A stretch of 64,000 bases of DNA from Salibacterium salarium. GTDB taxonomy: Bacteria; Bacillota; Bacilli; Bacillales; Marinococcaceae. A program made the translations under genes and the position numbers. The notes under the pieces were generated by a model. The model was given only the letters and a program-made list of their open reading frames with translations. It searched no databases and was not told where the DNA came from. This document shows positions 63,888 through 64,000 of this stretch, piece after piece; position 1 is the first letter of the stretch, and every line of letters begins with the position of its first letter. The stretch lies in assembly GCF_030813635.1 (NCBI RefSeq), contig NZ_JAUSUM010000002.1, forward strand, positions 310,001 to 374,000, given 5' to 3'.

Positions 63888-64000
63888 TGATATGCTCTCT
63901 CAAGAAGAGATTAATGAGTTATTGAAAAGTGTAGATGGGGATGAAGGGTCAGATGATAACAGTTCTTCAGAGGAAGAAACACACACCGCAGAGGCTAAAG
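63880..64000 (+). CDS. fliY: Flagellar motor switch phosphatase FliY, N-terminal fragment
   Basis: ATG 63880 behind AAAGGAGGGGG opens a frame starting MNDDMLSQEEINELLKSVDG, the CheY-P-binding peptide shared by FliY and FliM, then an acidic linker, and runs off the window. FliY is the C-ring protein of Bacilli that dephosphorylates CheY-P. Only 40 codons are present. Confidence 0.9.
   Translation, partial: MNDDMLSQEEINELLKSVDGDEGSDDNSSSEEETHTAEAK

Overview
The window is a stretch of chromosome from a spore-forming, flagellated, low-GC Bacillota, most likely Bacillaceae. The evidence is the gene order, which follows the Bacillus subtilis yloA-to-fliY region almost gene for gene, together with spoVM, remA, codY, the fapR lipid cluster and Gram-positive signals (strong GGAGG ribosome binding sites, GTG/TTG starts, sigma-A-like promoters). 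I see no prophage, insertion sequence, CRISPR array, tRNA or rRNA. All genes run on the plus strand except the partial rqcH at the left edge, rpmB and a yfkK-like small gene. Many encoded proteins, especially flagellar ones, are rich in Asp/Glu, which would fit a salt-tolerant relative, but that is only a hint.

Layout. 1-3000: start of rqcH (minus) and a calcium P-type ATPase. 3055-5167: yloC, remA, gmk, rpoZ. 5271-16740: coaBC, priA, fmt, rsmB, rlmN, prpC, prkC, rsgA, rpe (cofactor, replication restart, translation start, rRNA modification and Ser/Thr phospho-signalling). 16741-17660: a mostly non-coding stretch holding spoVM and the opposed rpmB with a shared bidirectional terminator. 17897-23044: yloU, a FakA-type fatty acid kinase, a DegV/FakB fatty-acid-binding protein, a 31-codon gene and recG. 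23051-26708: a FapR-controlled lipid operon (fapR, plsX, fabD, fabG, acpP) with promoter and operator. 26786-34416: rnc, the opposed yfkK-like gene, smc, ftsY, ylxM, ffh (chromosome organisation and SRP targeting). 34499-41790: rpsP, khpA, ylqD, rimM, trmD, rplS, rbgA, rnhB, ylqG, ylqH and a 54-codon small gene. 42044-51326: sucC, sucD, dprA, topA, xerC, hslV, hslU, codY. 51801-64000: the start of the fla/che operon, flgB to fliY (cut by the window edge).

Differences from the B. subtilis order: no def between priA and fmt, no thiN after rpe, sdaAB/sdaAA replaced by a degV gene next to fakA, no trmFO between topA and xerC, and a yfkK-like gene inserted between rnc and smc.

The points most worth a second look are a second FapR-like box behind a promoter-like element upstream of flgB; a perfect 9-bp hairpin between the ribosome binding site and start codon of the swrD/flbD gene; a dprA gene whose conserved N-terminus continues upstream without any normal in-frame start; and several short genes (31, 54, 21 and possibly 57 codons), three of which are coupled to the next gene by stop/start overlaps.
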